The notes: generated by a model from the letters alone, not told the origin. A DNA stretch of 64,000 bases from Valencia hispanica (GCA_963556495.2 OY747704.1:41500001-41564000); one strand, 5' to 3'. Shown: positions 47,701 through 60,490, numbered from the stretch's first letter. Made by a program: numbers and translations.

Positions 47701-50700
47701 TACAGCTTAGTAATTAGATAACATTAAGCTTGCTGCAGTGCTCTTCACCTACTTCTAGGTTAAAAACTAACAATGCTGGTAATATAGAGGAGATGTGACA
47801 AGTTTTACAATAACATGCAACACTTTAAAGACAAGCACTACCCAGCATCTGTTGCTGAAGATGACACCATACTTTTCCCAGATCCTTACCAAAGAGGCCT
47901 TATCAGCCTCGGCTTGAACATCCCTGAACTCCCCTGCAGTCATGGGGGCTCCACGTTCCAGCTGTGGCCCCATCGTAGAGGAGAGCTGAGGTTTTCCAAG
48001 AGGCTGGAAATCTGAGGTGTTAATCCCGGCTATTGATGCCAGCTGACCAAGGCTAAACATAAAGAAAAAAAATATTCATTGATACTACAAATTTCAACAG
48101 TTGCTTTTCTAACCTGCAGAAAAGATCACTGCAGCACTTTGCTTTCTGGTCTTTGTAAAACAAAAACAGTTTCTCCTCAACTATTTCAATTCAATTCAAT
48201 TCAGTTTATTTATATAGCGCCAATTCACAACAGATGTCATCTCAAGGCACTTAACAAGAAGTCATTTCAATACATTTATACAAACATTCCTATCAGTTAA
48301 AAAGTTTCCTATTTAAGGAATCCCAGCAGATTGCGTCAGTCATTGGCGTGAGGTTGGGCCCCGTTGATGCAGACTTTCCAACCACTGCAATCCTTCAGCA
48401 ATCCCTCATACTGAGCAAGCATGTAGCGACGGTGGAGAGGAAGAACTCCCCTTTAACAGGAAGAAACCTCCAACAGAACCAGGCTCAGTAGGAGCGGCCA
48501 TCTGCCACGACTGTCTGGGGGTTTGAGAAGACAGAGCAGAAACACAGAAGGAACAGAAGATCTGATATAAGAGAACTTTCTATGTTACAGAAAGTAAAAA
48601 GTTAATAACAGGACACAGTGGATGTTCAGTTACTGGGAGCATCATCCCAGTCGATGCCCCCCGTCCAACAGGGCATTGCAGCCAAGCAGGATACCAGACC
48701 AGGTATATCTTCGATGGGGAGAAAAACACTGAGAGAAAACAAAGTTAACAGTCGAAATAACAGAATGTACTGTAATACAACTGGAGAGTCGTAGGAGAAA
48801 AGGAAGTAGCAGAGTGAAGAAAATTGGTAAGTCTGTCCTCCAGCAGTCTAAGCCTATAGCAGCATAACTACAGAGATAGCTCAGGATGACCTTAGCCACT
48901 CTAACTATAAGCTTTATCAAAAAGGAAAGTTTTAAGCCTGGCCTTAAAAGTAAACAGAGTGTCTGCCTCACGGACTAAAGCTGGGAGCTGGTTCCACATG
49001 AGAGGAGCCTGATAACTAAAAGATCTGCCTCCCATTCTACTTTTAGAAATCCTAGGAACCACAGGTAAGCCTGCAGTCTGAGAGCGAAGTGCTCTGTTAG
49101 GAACATAAGGAACAATTAGATCGCTGATGTATGATGGAGCTTGATTATTAAGGGGTTTGTATGTAAGAAGAAGGATCTTAAATTCTATTCTGGATTTAAC
49201 AGGGAGCCAATGAAGGGAAGCTAAAACAGGAGAAATGTGATCTCTCTTTTTAAAATTCATCAGAACTCTTGCTGCCGCATTTTGGATCAACTGAAGGCTT
49301 TTAATGGCATTTTGTGGACTTCCTGATAGTAAAGAATTACAGTAGTCCAGCCTTGAGGTAACAAATGCATGGACTAGTTTCTCAGCATCACTCCTGGACA
49401 GGATGTTTCTAATTTTAGCAATATTCCAGAGGTGAAAGAAAGAAATCATAGAAACCTGTTTAATATGGGATTTGAATGTCATGTCTTGGTCAAAAATAAC
49501 GCCACGGTTCTTTACGTTATTACTGGGGGGCAATTTAATGCCATCCAGATGAAGTGATTGACTAATCAGTTTCTGTTTAAGAACTTCTGGTCCAAAGACA
49601 GCAACTTCTGTTTTGTCAGAATTTAAAAGCAAAAAGTTTAGGGTCATCCATGTTTTTATGTCTTCTAGACATGCCTGTAATCTACCTAAATGACTGGGTT
49701 CATCAGGATTTATGGATAAATATAGTTGTGTATCATCTGCATAGCTGTGGAAATTTATCCCATGCTGTCTAATGATTCTACCAATTGGGAGCATATATAT
49801 GGTGAACAGAATTGGTCCAAGCACAGAACCCTGTGGAACTCCACAAGTAACCCTTGAGAGTGAAGAAGATTTATCATTTAGATGAACAAACTGGAATCTA
49901 TCAGACAAATATGATTTAAACCAGCCTAGTGCTGTTCCTTTGATCCCTGCAACATGTTCAAGCCTTTCTAAGAGAATATTATGATCGACTGTGTCAAAAG
50001 CAGCACTGAGATCTAACAAAACCAGAACAGACACAAGTCCATTATCTGAGGCCAGGATAATATCATTAGTAACCTTCACCAGTGTTGTTTCAGTGCTATG
50101 ATGAGCTCAAAAACCTGACTGAAACTCCTCAAACAGCTCGTTATTGTTTAAATGCTCACAGACTTGATTAGCAACTATTTTCTCAAGGACTTTGGATAAG
50201 AAAGGAAGGTAAGATATAGGTCTGTAATTCACTAAGTCATCCCGATCAAGGGAAGGTTTCTTGAGTAAAGGTTTAATTACAGCTATTTTAAATTCCTGTG
50301 GTACATATCCGTTTACTAAGGATAGATTCATCATATCCAAAATGGGGCCAGGAACCAAATGGAACACTTCTTTAAATAATTTGGTTGGAATTGGGTCCAA
50401 CATACAAGTTGAAGGTTTAGATGAGGCTAAAATTTTTGATAATTCCGAAAGCTCGACTGAATCAAAACAGCCTAAGCACAACTGAGGATCTACAGTTCTT
50501 TCCGATACTGCCTCATTTACTGAGGAAGAAGTAATCATGTTTGGGAGGATGCCAATGATTTTATTTTTAATAGAATTAATTTTATTTATGAAGAATCCCA
50601 TAAAATCATCACTACTAAGAGCTGGGGTGGTAACAGTTGGCTCAACAGAGCTATGACTGTGTAAGTTTGGCAACTGTACTAAAAAGAAACCTAGGATTGT

Positions 50701-53700
50701 TTTATTCGCCTCTATTAATGATGAAAAATATGCTGTTCTAGCTTGTCGAAGGGTCTTTTTATACAGCAGTAGACTGTTATTCCAGGTTAAATAGGAATCC
50801 TCTAGGTGTGTAGAGCACCATTTTCTCTCCAACTTCCTAGTATTCTGCTTTAAAGTACGCAGCTCTGCATTAAACCAAGGAGTCAGCCTCCTATGGTTAG
50901 CCACTTTCTTTTTTAAGGGGGCTACACTATCTAATGCCAAACGCAATGAGGACGTAACGCTGTGAACCAGATCATCAATTTCTGAAGGGTTAGAGATAGA
51001 ATTGCTGCCATCCACTGTGTTACCCTGAGACACTAAGGAAAGTAAGAATGGATCAGATTCTTTAAAAATTGTTACAGCATTGTCTGATAAAGCTCTACTA
51101 TAATGAAATTTTCTTTCAGATTTAAAATGGTCAGTTAAAGTAAATTCCAAAGTTATTAAGAAGTGGTCAGACAGGACCGGGTTATGTGGGTGGACTGTTA
51201 TTTCCTCACACTCAATACCGTATGTCAGTACAAGGTCCAAAGTGTGTTAGCCCGAGTTGGTCGATCCCTGTACTTTTTGAGTAAAGCCAATTCAATCTAA
51301 AATAGCACTAAAGGCAGCATTTAGGCTATCACTTTCAGTATCCACATGAATATTAAAGTCCCCCACAATAATAACCCTATCAGTATTTAATACTAAATCA
51401 GATAAAAAATTTGAGATCTGATCCAAGAATTGAGAGTAAGGGCCTGGTGGACGATACAAAACCACAAACAAAAATGGTCTTAATGTTTTGCAACTTGGAT
51501 GAGGAAAATTAAGGGTTAGATGTTCAAAAGAACTGTAGCTATCAATTGGTCTGGGACTAATTAGTAAATCAGAACGAAAAATGGTTGCAACTCCTCCTCC
51601 TTGCCCAGTATTTCTAGGAATGTGAAAATTTAAATGACTGGAAGGAGTTGACTCATTTATACTGACATAATCCTCCTGCTGCAACCAGGTTTCTGTGAGA
51701 CAAAGGAAATCAATGTGATTATCACAAATCAAGTCATTTACTAACAAAGTCTTTGAGGAGAGAGATCTTATGTTTAATAAACCACATTTAATAGATTTAT
51801 TTTTCTGTTCAGTCAAAGTTGTATTTATTTTTATGAGATTTCCATGATTTGCTTTTGTTGGCTTAATTTTTAATCCATTTAATTTTGGCCGTGGGCAAGA
51901 CACTGTTTCTATAGAGTAATGGGGGGGTAACAGTACAGAAGCAGCAGAGAGGTGGGTTAAACTACGAATCTGCTTCCTGGTCTGGACCCTGGGTTGTCAG
52001 TGTTTTGGAGGACTAATAAATTCGGCCATATTCCTAGAAAGAAGAGCTGCTCCATCCAAAGTGGGATGGATGCCGTCTCTCCGGATCAGACCAGGTTTTC
52101 CCCAAAATGTTCTCCAGTTATCAATGTAGCCCACATCGTTTGCAGGACACCACCCAGACAACCATTGATGGAATGACAGCATGCGGCTAAACATGTCGTC
52201 ACTGGTCCGATCAGGCAGGGGACCAGAAAAGATTACCGAGTCTGACATTGTTTTGGCAAACTTACACACCGGAGCAACACTAATTTTAGTGACCTCCGAT
52301 TGGCGTAACCGGGTGTCATTACCGCCAGCGTGAATAACAATCTTACTGTATTTACGCTTATCTTTAGCCAGCAGTTTCAGGTAGGATTTGATGTCGCCCG
52401 TTCTGGCCCCTGGCAAACATTTGACTATGGTCAATGGTGTCTCTAATGCCACGTTTCTGACTATGGAGCTGCCAATTACCAGGGTCGGTTTCTCAGCGGG
52501 TGTGTCGCTGAGCGGCGAAAATCTGTTAGAAACGTGGACCGGTTGGTGGTGGCCCGGGGGCTGGGTCCTAGAACTATGCTTCCTACGTACAGTCACCCAG
52601 CCGGCCTGGGGTCCCGGCTGCGCGGGCTCTACCAGAGGACAGCTAGGAGGTTCTATCCTTGTTGGCTCCGCGCTGGCTAATGGGCTTCAGCTATCTGCTG
52701 GTTTTTCAACAGCGCGGAGCCGTGCTTCTAATTCTGATACCCTCGCCTCCAAAGCTACAAAAATATTACATTTATTACAGTTACCATTATCACTAAAGGA
52801 GGCAGGGAAGTAACTAAACATCTGACAGAGAGAGCAAGAGAGAAGAGAAGAGTTAGAGACAGGAGAAAGAAGAGTAGCCATAGCCGCAATGAAGCTAAGC
52901 TAACTGAGCTAGCGAGACCTTACCACCCCAAGAAAAGCTGTGTGAAACACAAGGAGTTCCCAAAACGTAAAGTACACCACCACAAAACGTGTGTTTTAGT
53001 GTGCTTGTGTGTTAAAATAACTTAGAAAGGCCTCAGCACAGAGAAAACAAGATCAATTCAAATGAGTCTGAACACCAAACAGTTTACTGGGAGCTTAACA
53101 GTGACAACAGGAAATGACGCAATACAGCTTACCCCCGTCGAATCAGCTTGTATTGGGGGCCACTAAAACTCTCAAGGACCACTAGTGCAGTGGTCCTCAA
53201 GAGTTTTAGCCAGTGCGGCTACCAGTGTGTCAGAACTGATTTTAAGGTGTTTTTAAAGATTTTCAAGTCCCACAAATTTGTACGTTATGATTTTATTGTA
53301 TTAGCCATTCAGATTGATAATTCTTCAAAGTAAGAGAAATAAATCAATGTGTTTCATATTACGGCCATTAAACTGGATCAGCCTGCCAGCAGAGCAGAGA
53401 GCAACCGAGACCTTTGATGTTTGACTAACGTAACTTTCCTTTAGGTAAATCATCATTTGTTGTACTGCTCTTCCAGTTTGGCTTCCTTCATGTTGAATTT
53501 AAATAATTGTAATAATAAAATACCGTACATATTTATTTTGCTCTCTCTTCATGACTTAACTCTTCTACAAGTTGCTTGAATAAAATGTAGATTTATCCCC
53601 TTCTGATTATTTTTTACTTTAATTAATTTCTTATTACTCCTTATAATCTGTTTAATTTTTACCGCTTAACCGAATTTTGGAATCAATGCTTCCAGGAATT

Positions 53701-56700
53701 ATCTCTAGTGTCTCTTCATCATAATCATCATCACAATTGTGTCTCCTTAGCCCTTCAAACCAACATCACATCTGTTAACTGCACACATCTGTGCTTTTCA
53801 TGCATAGCTAACCCTTTTTCTGTTTGTGTTTTGACATTGTTTGTTTCACTGTGCACAAAAGGTGTTCCATAAGTAAAACGACTGACTGATATATTAACTG
53901 ACAAATGGCAGATAGTAAAACTAAGACTTTAAGAACACTTTTTGATTTTTTAGAACTCCCAAATAACTGGTGTAGGTAAAAGAAAGACCGAAACTCACCC
54001 AGCATCTTTGAGGAGATCCAGGAAGGCGTGGAACTTATTGAATGAGTTCTCAATGCTCTCGAGGACTGCCTCGTCTTCAAGAGCGCTGAAAGTACGAAGC
54101 GCTGATCCTGAGCCAGTAGCTGCAAGAGCTTCAGACAGCGAACGGTTGGCATCACGAAGTCTGGCGTTCTCCAACTCGTACTGAGAAGAAATTGAAAGAT
54201 GCCTGAACCTGCCAGTTCTTTGAAAAAAACTGTTAAGTTAATGCAAAAAAAATCTAAATTCCAATCATAGTAAAGCATTTTTCAATAAAAAAAAAAATTG
54301 AAAAGAAAACCAAAACAGAAAACTGGTTGAAGTCATTTTTTTAAAGATCTACCCACCTCCATGAGCCTTGACTCAGCTTTCAGTCGAGCCCTGAGCTCCT
54401 CTGCCAACCTTAGACGACACTCTTTCAGCTCCATCTGCAGGACAAGCATAAAAATACACTCAACCTGAAGAACTCCGCAGTAAAACAGGCAGCTTCCAAA
54501 ATCATGCAGTTTAAAACCACAAAATACTTATGGTTGCTGACCTGGACACGATCAAATTGTTGTCCAGTTATTCTGTCCGATAGTCCAAGAGAAGACAATG
54601 TCTGGCCGACTTCCACCACCACTTCTTCTTCATCTTCATCTGCACTGTCCTCTCCTTCCGAGTTTGACTCCACAGTGACTTTGACCGTCGCTGCACCCTA
54701 AATGAGCAAACATCAACCATATTTTACAGCAAATTAAAAAGGTCAAAAAAAAGAGTCTGACCTACTTTTTTATTGATAGACTTTGAACATGTTGCATCCA
54801 TAAGCAGAGGAAACCTTGCCTGAAAGCTCCTGTCTACGACGCTAACACCAGGTGGAAGACCTCTGAAATAAATGGCACCAACAACAAAGTCAAATATCCA
54901 TTTAATCCTTAAAACCTATTGTACGATTTATTACGGTATTCAAAATTTCTATTATAGCTAAAACCAGACGCCATGTAATAAAAAAAAGAGAGAGAGAGAT
55001 TTCCTCACATCTCCGCACCTTTGCCGTCCAGCTCGTGCAGCAGCGCGCCAAGGAATAAAACTGGAGCGAGAACAGGGCTTCTTGGTTTGAGCAACACCTG
55101 AACTCTGTCCAACAGATGTTCCTTTATGAGAGGCTACATGAGCAAAAGAGCCATATCAAAAATTCGGGATTCGGTCAGCTCAAAGGTTAAATGTCTTCAT
55201 TTATTTATGTAACAAAATGGACTAAAAAGCACAAATCCCTCAGAATACAATTTACTGGACTTTAAAAAATGTAAATCTATGCCATGAAAAAAGAATGTCT
55301 TCTGAAAGCAAATGAAAGTCTAAAAGGGGACTTCACAAAAAAATGTCAAATACATTGACAGCTGCTAGAAAGGTGTAACTAATAAAGAAACCGGTGAGTC
55401 TAAAGCCTATTTTATACTTCTACATCTGTGGAGATGCGGAGACACGCAGCGCCATTATCTGTCGGACACAAAGGGGGAGCGCACGTCTGTGATTGGTCAG
55501 CCCAACATCACCCCAAGATCATGTCACCAGAACAGTGCTTTATAGTCGATGTAATTAGTAGTCAATGGAGCTTTTGGGTACTTTTGCTTTATATTGCAAG
55601 GCCAGTTTATCTAATATGGTCTTTTGACGATTTTGAACACCAGGAGGAGTAGAGAACAAAACAGAGCGCTGTGTTTGTTTGTTTACATGCATTTTTAGAG
55701 CATTCTATGAGCTGAACTTCTAGTAAACAATTTTCCAGCTCAATCAAAACTCGCTCTCTGTCGGTCATTGCTCCTTGAGGGGAAATGGGTTTACAAGCTA
55801 AAATATATAAACAGTCGTCGACTAGAGACGTCACTGCAATGGCAGGCAGAACTGCCAGTAAAGGTCTACGCCCCCTGCTGTCCTGGCGGAGAATTGCTTT
55901 AAAACACTGACACCCCAACGGAGAAGTACGAAAGGAAAACGCCTCCGTCAATATGTGTGCGTGCAAACTTGCTGACGGAGAAGCATAAACTAGGCTTAAT
56001 TTGCTGTATATTAAAGCAGCACTTAATAGCTTCTTGCTTTTCCTCCCTACTAGTTGAACCTAACAGTTTAGCATGTAGCATGTTTAGTGCAGTTTCTGAC
56101 AAGCAGAGGGTTGCCGAGTGCCCATGTGAAGGTTCTCAGGTTTTGGGCTAAAGAACCACTGAAACCAGTTTGAAACTTCTTACTTTTGTTTTTATGTGCC
56201 TTAAGGGCACTGCTTCATCATATCTGATTGACCTCCTGACTCCTTACATTCTCCTCCATGAGCTGTGCTCACACGACCTCGGCCTGTTGGTGGTCCCGCG
56301 GATTAAATGTGGTTCTAAGGGTGGCCGAGCATTTTCATACGTGGTCCCTAAGCTCTGGAACGAGTTACCTTTCCTTGTCAGGCGTGCATCGACATAGTCA
56401 ACTTTAAAGACACGGTTAAAGACTCACTATTATACCATTGCCTTTGCAGCCGGTTGAAAGTTACAGCAATTATAGCTACTAATAGCAATTTTTATATGGT
56501 TATTATGAATGTCTTTTATCAGTTATGTGCTCTGTTTTTATGTTGTTCTATGTTTAGCGCCTTTGGTGCCTTTTTTGGTCGCTGAAGGTGCTATACAAAT
56601 AAAGGATGAAGATGATGATGAAAGCAACAGCTTAAAGTTTTAAAAACTCTTTAGTGTTTCTTTAATATGTAAAAATAACTTCATGTAAATTTTTGTTTGG

Positions 56701-59700
56701 GCTGTTTTGCCAAGAGGCTGGAAAAATTTGCTTCCTTCTCACTGAATTTAAAATGAATGTACCTGATTAACATCTAAGAGTCTGCACCAGTGAACCAACC
56801 ATGTCATTTCTTCTTAAGGGGCATTATATACTTCAGAAATTGAATAAATGATTTCCTTAACTACTCAGCATGGCATTGGTGGAATGTTGTTTTAATTTTA
56901 AAGTTCATACTTCACACTTTTCCTGCATTTAAACACTGTTTTGTATTTTATCTGAGCCATTCTGTGTTAAACCTATGTAACAGCTTCAACAAAACCAAAG
57001 TATTTCTTTCATTTAGCACGACAGAGCTATAAAAAGCTAAACCCAGTCCTTTCTGAGTTGATAACTGCAACCATTTTAAGTACAATATATCAAGCATGTT
57101 ACACACTGGTTTTTGCTTGCTCTCACAAGCATGTATTGGTCCTCATTCGGCACAATGCAGATTTTCTTAACTATGTGTAGAAAGAATAAAAATATACACA
57201 TATACCTTTCCTATATGTTGATCTTCGTCTTACTGTAATAGGTATGGCTCCTCTTTTTGGCCCAGACGCTCTGTGTGATTCTGAAGTTGTTGGTTTTATC
57301 CAGCAGTACTTTAGTAAAGAAGAAAATAAATTATCAACCTAAAATATAAAGTAGTACTGTAAACCACTTTGAATGATAATCAGACAAACAAATTGTTACC
57401 TCAGATGACTGCCCCTCAGCGTTCATTAGTACTTTCTCGATCACAGTTTTAATCAAAACTTTGTCTGTAAAGAAAAAATAAAAGTTGGGACCTTGTTCAG
57501 TTGTTTCTTAATCAGAACAACAATTCTGCACCTGGAAGCTGAAGTAGTGACACCACACAATGTAAAGCTGTTATTAGGAAGAAAAACAACATACAGCACC
57601 ATATAAGCGCATTAACAAGACTTAAAACTTATGTCTGTTTAGTCACATTAGAGATTTTATGCAATTGACCAACACAAAGTAGTGCACTGTTGTGAAGCAG
57701 AAGGTAAAGATATGAGGTTCAACAAAATTCTGAAAAGTGAGGGCTGCATTTATTTTTAGACTCCATGAGTCAATATTTTGTAGATCTGCATTTCTTTGCA
57801 ATTATAGAAGCAAATCTGTTAGGGTATGCCTTTACCAGCTCAAAACATTTAGGCACCATTACGGTGTGTTAAGTATGATCTGCCAAGCCGGTTCTGTGGG
57901 ATACAGTATTTTCTATGAGGGCCATGATGTTCGACTTTAGTTTCATCTGATCTTCCGCATGTTTGCTGTCACTTTAAAGGCTTGTGGCAAAATGTAAATT
58001 ACACTTCCAAATGGATCCCTTTAACATTGCTTTCTTCTTGAAGCTCTTACACAAAAGACCAGATTTGTGGCTTGTCTCCTTACTGGGTCTTCCCAGCTGT
58101 GCTCTACAGTTCACATTTTCAGATGATGGATAAAACGGTGTTCGTTGAGACCTTCAAAAGCTTGAGACATTATTTTCTAATCTAACCATGGCGGCAAAAT
58201 ACAAATGTACAGCATGCTTTTTAGATCTATGTGTTGTTTTATCCTTTTCCTTGCGCTTCATAACTCTGCGCTACATTCTATCTCATAAAATCTCAATAAA
58301 TTATATTGAAGGTTATAACGTGACAAAACATGGAAGTGGATGATGGATATGAATATATTTGCAGGACTTGTAATTATTGACATTCTCACCAACTAAAGGG
58401 TTATTGCGGATATCCAACACACACAGAGAGGAATTTGTTTTCATTGCTTCTAACAAACGACGAGCTCCTTCATTGGACAGACCACACCTCTGTAGATCCA
58501 CCGCTGTTCCAACAAAGCACAAAAAAACCTTTAAGCAACATCCAACCAATAGGAAGTAAAGAACCCTTCAATATGATGTTTCTTCTTCTTCTAAAATCTA
58601 CATATTTACATTCATACAACAAACCTTTAACCCATAGGTCCTCAGACAGCTCGTGTGCAAGAGCAGCAGCACCCCTGTCCCCGATCAAGGTGTTGCAGTT
58701 TAAAGTGACGCGACGGAGACCGGCCATTCCTTCGAACTGCGGCAGTCGATACCTCAAGGACTCTGCCCACGCAGTACCGTGTCTCTGCATCGCCTGGTGC
58801 TAAAACAAATACAATGTTCTTTTTTTGCAAAAAGTATTTCTCACATGGTTTCTGGGTCTACAATAATATGCGGCTACATTTTACTTAGGTAAAATGACTT
58901 ATTCATTTATTACAATTATGGTAATTAGTAGCAAGAAATTTTGATTTTACACCTTGATGATGTTGGCCATATGCTCCGCTCCTCTCCAGGTTAGACTGCA
59001 TCCAGTGAAATCCACCGATCTGATGCTAGTTGAATATTTCACACTTTGGCAAATGACTGAAACATGATACAAAGGCAACATGTTCATGTACAGAATAAAC
59101 TGGAAAAATTTTTCTTTGTGCAACACATACCCTCTAACCCCTTGTCAGAGATGGGACAGTTAGCCAGAGAAAGGTTTTCCAAGGAAGTGCTTTTTGCCAA
59201 ACCCTAGAACCACATTCAAGTAAAACTCATTATTTCCACTCTTAAACAAAACAAGTGTTTTAAGTTGGGTTTTCCCACAGGTTTTATGTCCACTAAAAGG
59301 TTCTAAATTAGAAGTGCACCAATCAGGCTTTTCCAAGCAGATACTGGTTTTCAGTTTTCTTTACAATTTAAGCAGTGGATTCTGATTTTGACCCATTTTA
59401 ATTTCCCCCCATGACTACTACACATAAGAGACAAAAACCTGCTGCAGGGTCTCTGATAGAGGTAACAGTTTTAACCAAAAAAACAACAAGAAAATTAATT
59501 ACAAGAGTATCTCAATCTCTGAATCACAGCATATGTTCTAACCAATATCTAATAAACTCCATGAAGTTAATTAAAGCACATGTTGTGGGTTGATTAAAAT
59601 TGTAAGAACTGTTAGTTTTAATGAGTTTAATTAGTTGAAACAAAAAAGCTGCCGACCACTGATCAGAGCTGAGAGAAGGGAAACTGTCAGTTTCTGATCT

Positions 59701-60490
59701 CTGGCCACCCGACTGATCCGTCTCTATACAAAATGCTTTGATTCTTCTAAAAAAAGACATAATAAAGTCAACAATAGTTTTCAGGCTCTCTTGTTTATTC
59801 AACAAATATTCTTCCAGGACAAGACAGGGAAGAAAAAAAGTATGATGTTGGTGCAAACTAGTTTCTGGTATTGTATCAATATCAATACATGAGCTAAACT
59901 ACTATTAAAATGATGGTGCAATTAAGTAGGCTGTGTTTACCTTTGTTAAAGTGATAAGATCCCTCTCTCTCAATGGAAGTCCATTGAGATGCAGAGTCTT
60001 GAGGTTGGGAGAGACAGTGAAACACTCTCTTAGTGCCTTACAGAGTTTAAATGTCATGTCCTTGGAGCGAATGGCTGGGATCTTCCTCCTGAAGGTAGAC
60101 TTATAGTACCTTTTATCTGAAATTATTGGTAATTGAATCAAAGTACATAGGTAAAACATTTAAGATACAAATTTAATTTTAAAGCCTGCAGGGATGCGCA
60201 CAATTTACATTTCATTATCATTTCTTACCTGAATCTGCAGAAGCTAAACCCCCTTGGAATGTGCTGCTTATTGCAATGTGGTGCAGGTGCTTGTTGATGG
60301 ATATAGAGTGGAGAATAGGTGTCCAGTCTGTTAATTTGACCCGGTCTCCGTTAAAGTCAAGCATTCCTTTGTCTAAGTTCATCTTAACAGCAGGGAGAGG
60401 GACTGAATCCTGCCTTGCACAGGAAAACTCATAGAACCCCATAAAGTCATGAGGACCCTGCCGTCGAATCTGAGCGTTATCTTGAACCAT
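44709..60490 (-). CDS. CEP78: Centrosomal protein of 78 kDa, complete, fifteen coding exons
   Basis: CEP78 is a leucine-rich-repeat protein of mature centrioles, needed for normal cilia; in human its loss causes cone-rod dystrophy with hearing loss. Exons on the minus strand: 60229-60490, 59941-60116, 59131-59203, 58953-59056, 58625-58799, 58390-58503, 57400-57464, 57206-57308, 55019-55133, 54766-54862, 54542-54697, 54357-54434, 53999-54180, 47890-48052 and 44709-45272. Total 2,427 bases, 808 residues. Every junction is in phase. LRRs span about residues 90-300 ([46 protein letters not shown]). An acidic run at about 442-460 ([16 protein letters not shown]) is followed by a coiled coil at about 481-540. 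A conserved [19 protein letters not shown] follows. The last exon adds 187 Ser/Arg-rich residues, longer than the human C-terminus. An AG directly before the start codon region implies a separate 5' UTR exon. Intron 14 hosts an L2 LINE. Confidence 0.95.
45380..45660 (-). mobile_element. Old L2 LINE 3' UTR remnant
   Basis: It is similar in order to the 3' end of the L2 copies at 48186 and 62419 ('gcgccaattcacaacaaatt', 'gaagaaagaaacctgcagca') but heavily diverged and without coding sequence. It lies in CEP78 intron 15, counting the 5' UTR intron as zero-based upstream. Confidence 0.5.
45910..46300. mobile_element. hAT-like MITE
   Basis: It is bounded by 'ctagggatgcataata' and, reversed, 'tagggaatatgaacatttgg'. 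Inner sequence is of the 'gtatcagccgatcttggtcc' type common in fish MITEs. It has no coding capacity and lies in the last CEP78 intron. Confidence 0.5.
46331..47362. mobile_element. hAT-like non-autonomous element with nested LINE tail
   Basis: The ends are 'tagggctatcaaacga' and, reversed, 'aaggggtgtcaaaattga'. The subterminal 'aattaatcacgattaac' and 'cgcgttaattctacaaatta' blocks are typical of this element type. At 46640-46830 it holds a LINE 3' end related to 38400-38612, so the retroposon inserted later. Confidence 0.5.
48901..51903 (-). pseudogene. LINE ORF2: endonuclease and reverse transcriptase, three nonsense codons
   Basis: One continuous frame of 1,001 codons runs from an ATG at 51903 to the stop at 48901, broken only by stops at codons 204 (TGA), 219 (TAA) and 599 (TGA). 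The N-terminal part is an APE-type endonuclease ([19 protein letters not shown], and SDHFLI after the second stop). The RT part shows [30 protein letters not shown] and the catalytic YADD near residue 721. The end [15 protein letters not shown] is typical of L2-type elements. The protein cannot be made whole from this copy. Confidence 0.85.
51997..52881 (-). pseudogene. LINE ORF1 with zinc-knuckle-like start, coiled coil and SGNH esterase domain
   Basis: One frame of 295 codons is broken by a single TGA at 52687-52689 (codon 65). Residues 16-38 show CxxC pairs (CSLC, CNKC). Residues 42-60 form a short coiled coil ([16 protein letters not shown]). From about residue 130 comes an esterase-like domain with block I VIGSS, block III AGGND and the terminal DGIHPTLDG, the SGNH catalytic set. 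Esterase-bearing ORF1 proteins are known in CR1 and L2 LINEs. ORF1 and ORF2 are in the same frame, 93 bases apart. Confidence 0.8.
53160..53212. repeat. Hairpin at the LINE 5' boundary
   Basis: CTAAAACTCTCAAGGACCAC on the left pairs with AGTGGTCCTCAAGAGTTTTA on the right with two mismatches and a 5-base loop. It lies about 20 bases beyond the presumed LINE 5' end, in CEP78 intron 13. Confidence 0.65.
55402..55998. mobile_element. MITE with AAGCCTA-type terminal inverted repeats
   Basis: The left end 'aagcctattttatacttcta' matches the reversed right end 'aagcctagtttatgcttctc'. The interior is GC-richer than the intron and non-coding. The ends resemble fish PIF/Harbinger MITEs. It lies in the CEP78 intron between exons 55019-55133 and 57206-57308. 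Confidence 0.6.
56190..56625 (+). mobile_element. L2/CR1 LINE 3' remnant, antisense to CEP78
   Basis: The plus strand encodes a LINE C-terminal piece ([20 protein letters not shown] then [14 protein letters not shown]), followed by a 3' UTR with 'gaaggtgctatacaaataaa' and a (GATGAT) tail. It is a different subfamily from the 48186 element and old. Confidence 0.65.
57660..58310. mobile_element. DNA-transposon relic in a CEP78 intron
   Basis: The 'gcaattgaccaacacaaagt' start and the later 'ttcagatgatggataaaacg' region match the order of a common fish DNA-transposon relic. No frame or clean termini survive, so this is tentative. Confidence 0.35.
59600..59982. repeat. Source copy of a 383-bp duplicated CEP78 segment
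   Basis: These 383 bases cover the first 341 of CEP78 intron 2 and the last 42 coding bases of exon 59941-60116. They recur without gaps at 62721-63103 with about four mismatches. Confidence 0.95.

Larger units (their letters stand above)
48186..53140 (-). mobile_element. L2-clade LINE, nearly full length
   Basis: The order on the minus strand is a 5' UTR (about 53140-52882), ORF1, ORF2, and a 3' UTR of about 700 bases ending in a (TGAAT)n tail at 48186. It is in the same orientation as CEP78, in the intron between coding exons 13 and 14. The 5' boundary is approximate. A second copy at 62419-64000 shares the 3' part at high identity, so the family was active recently. Confidence 0.85.
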
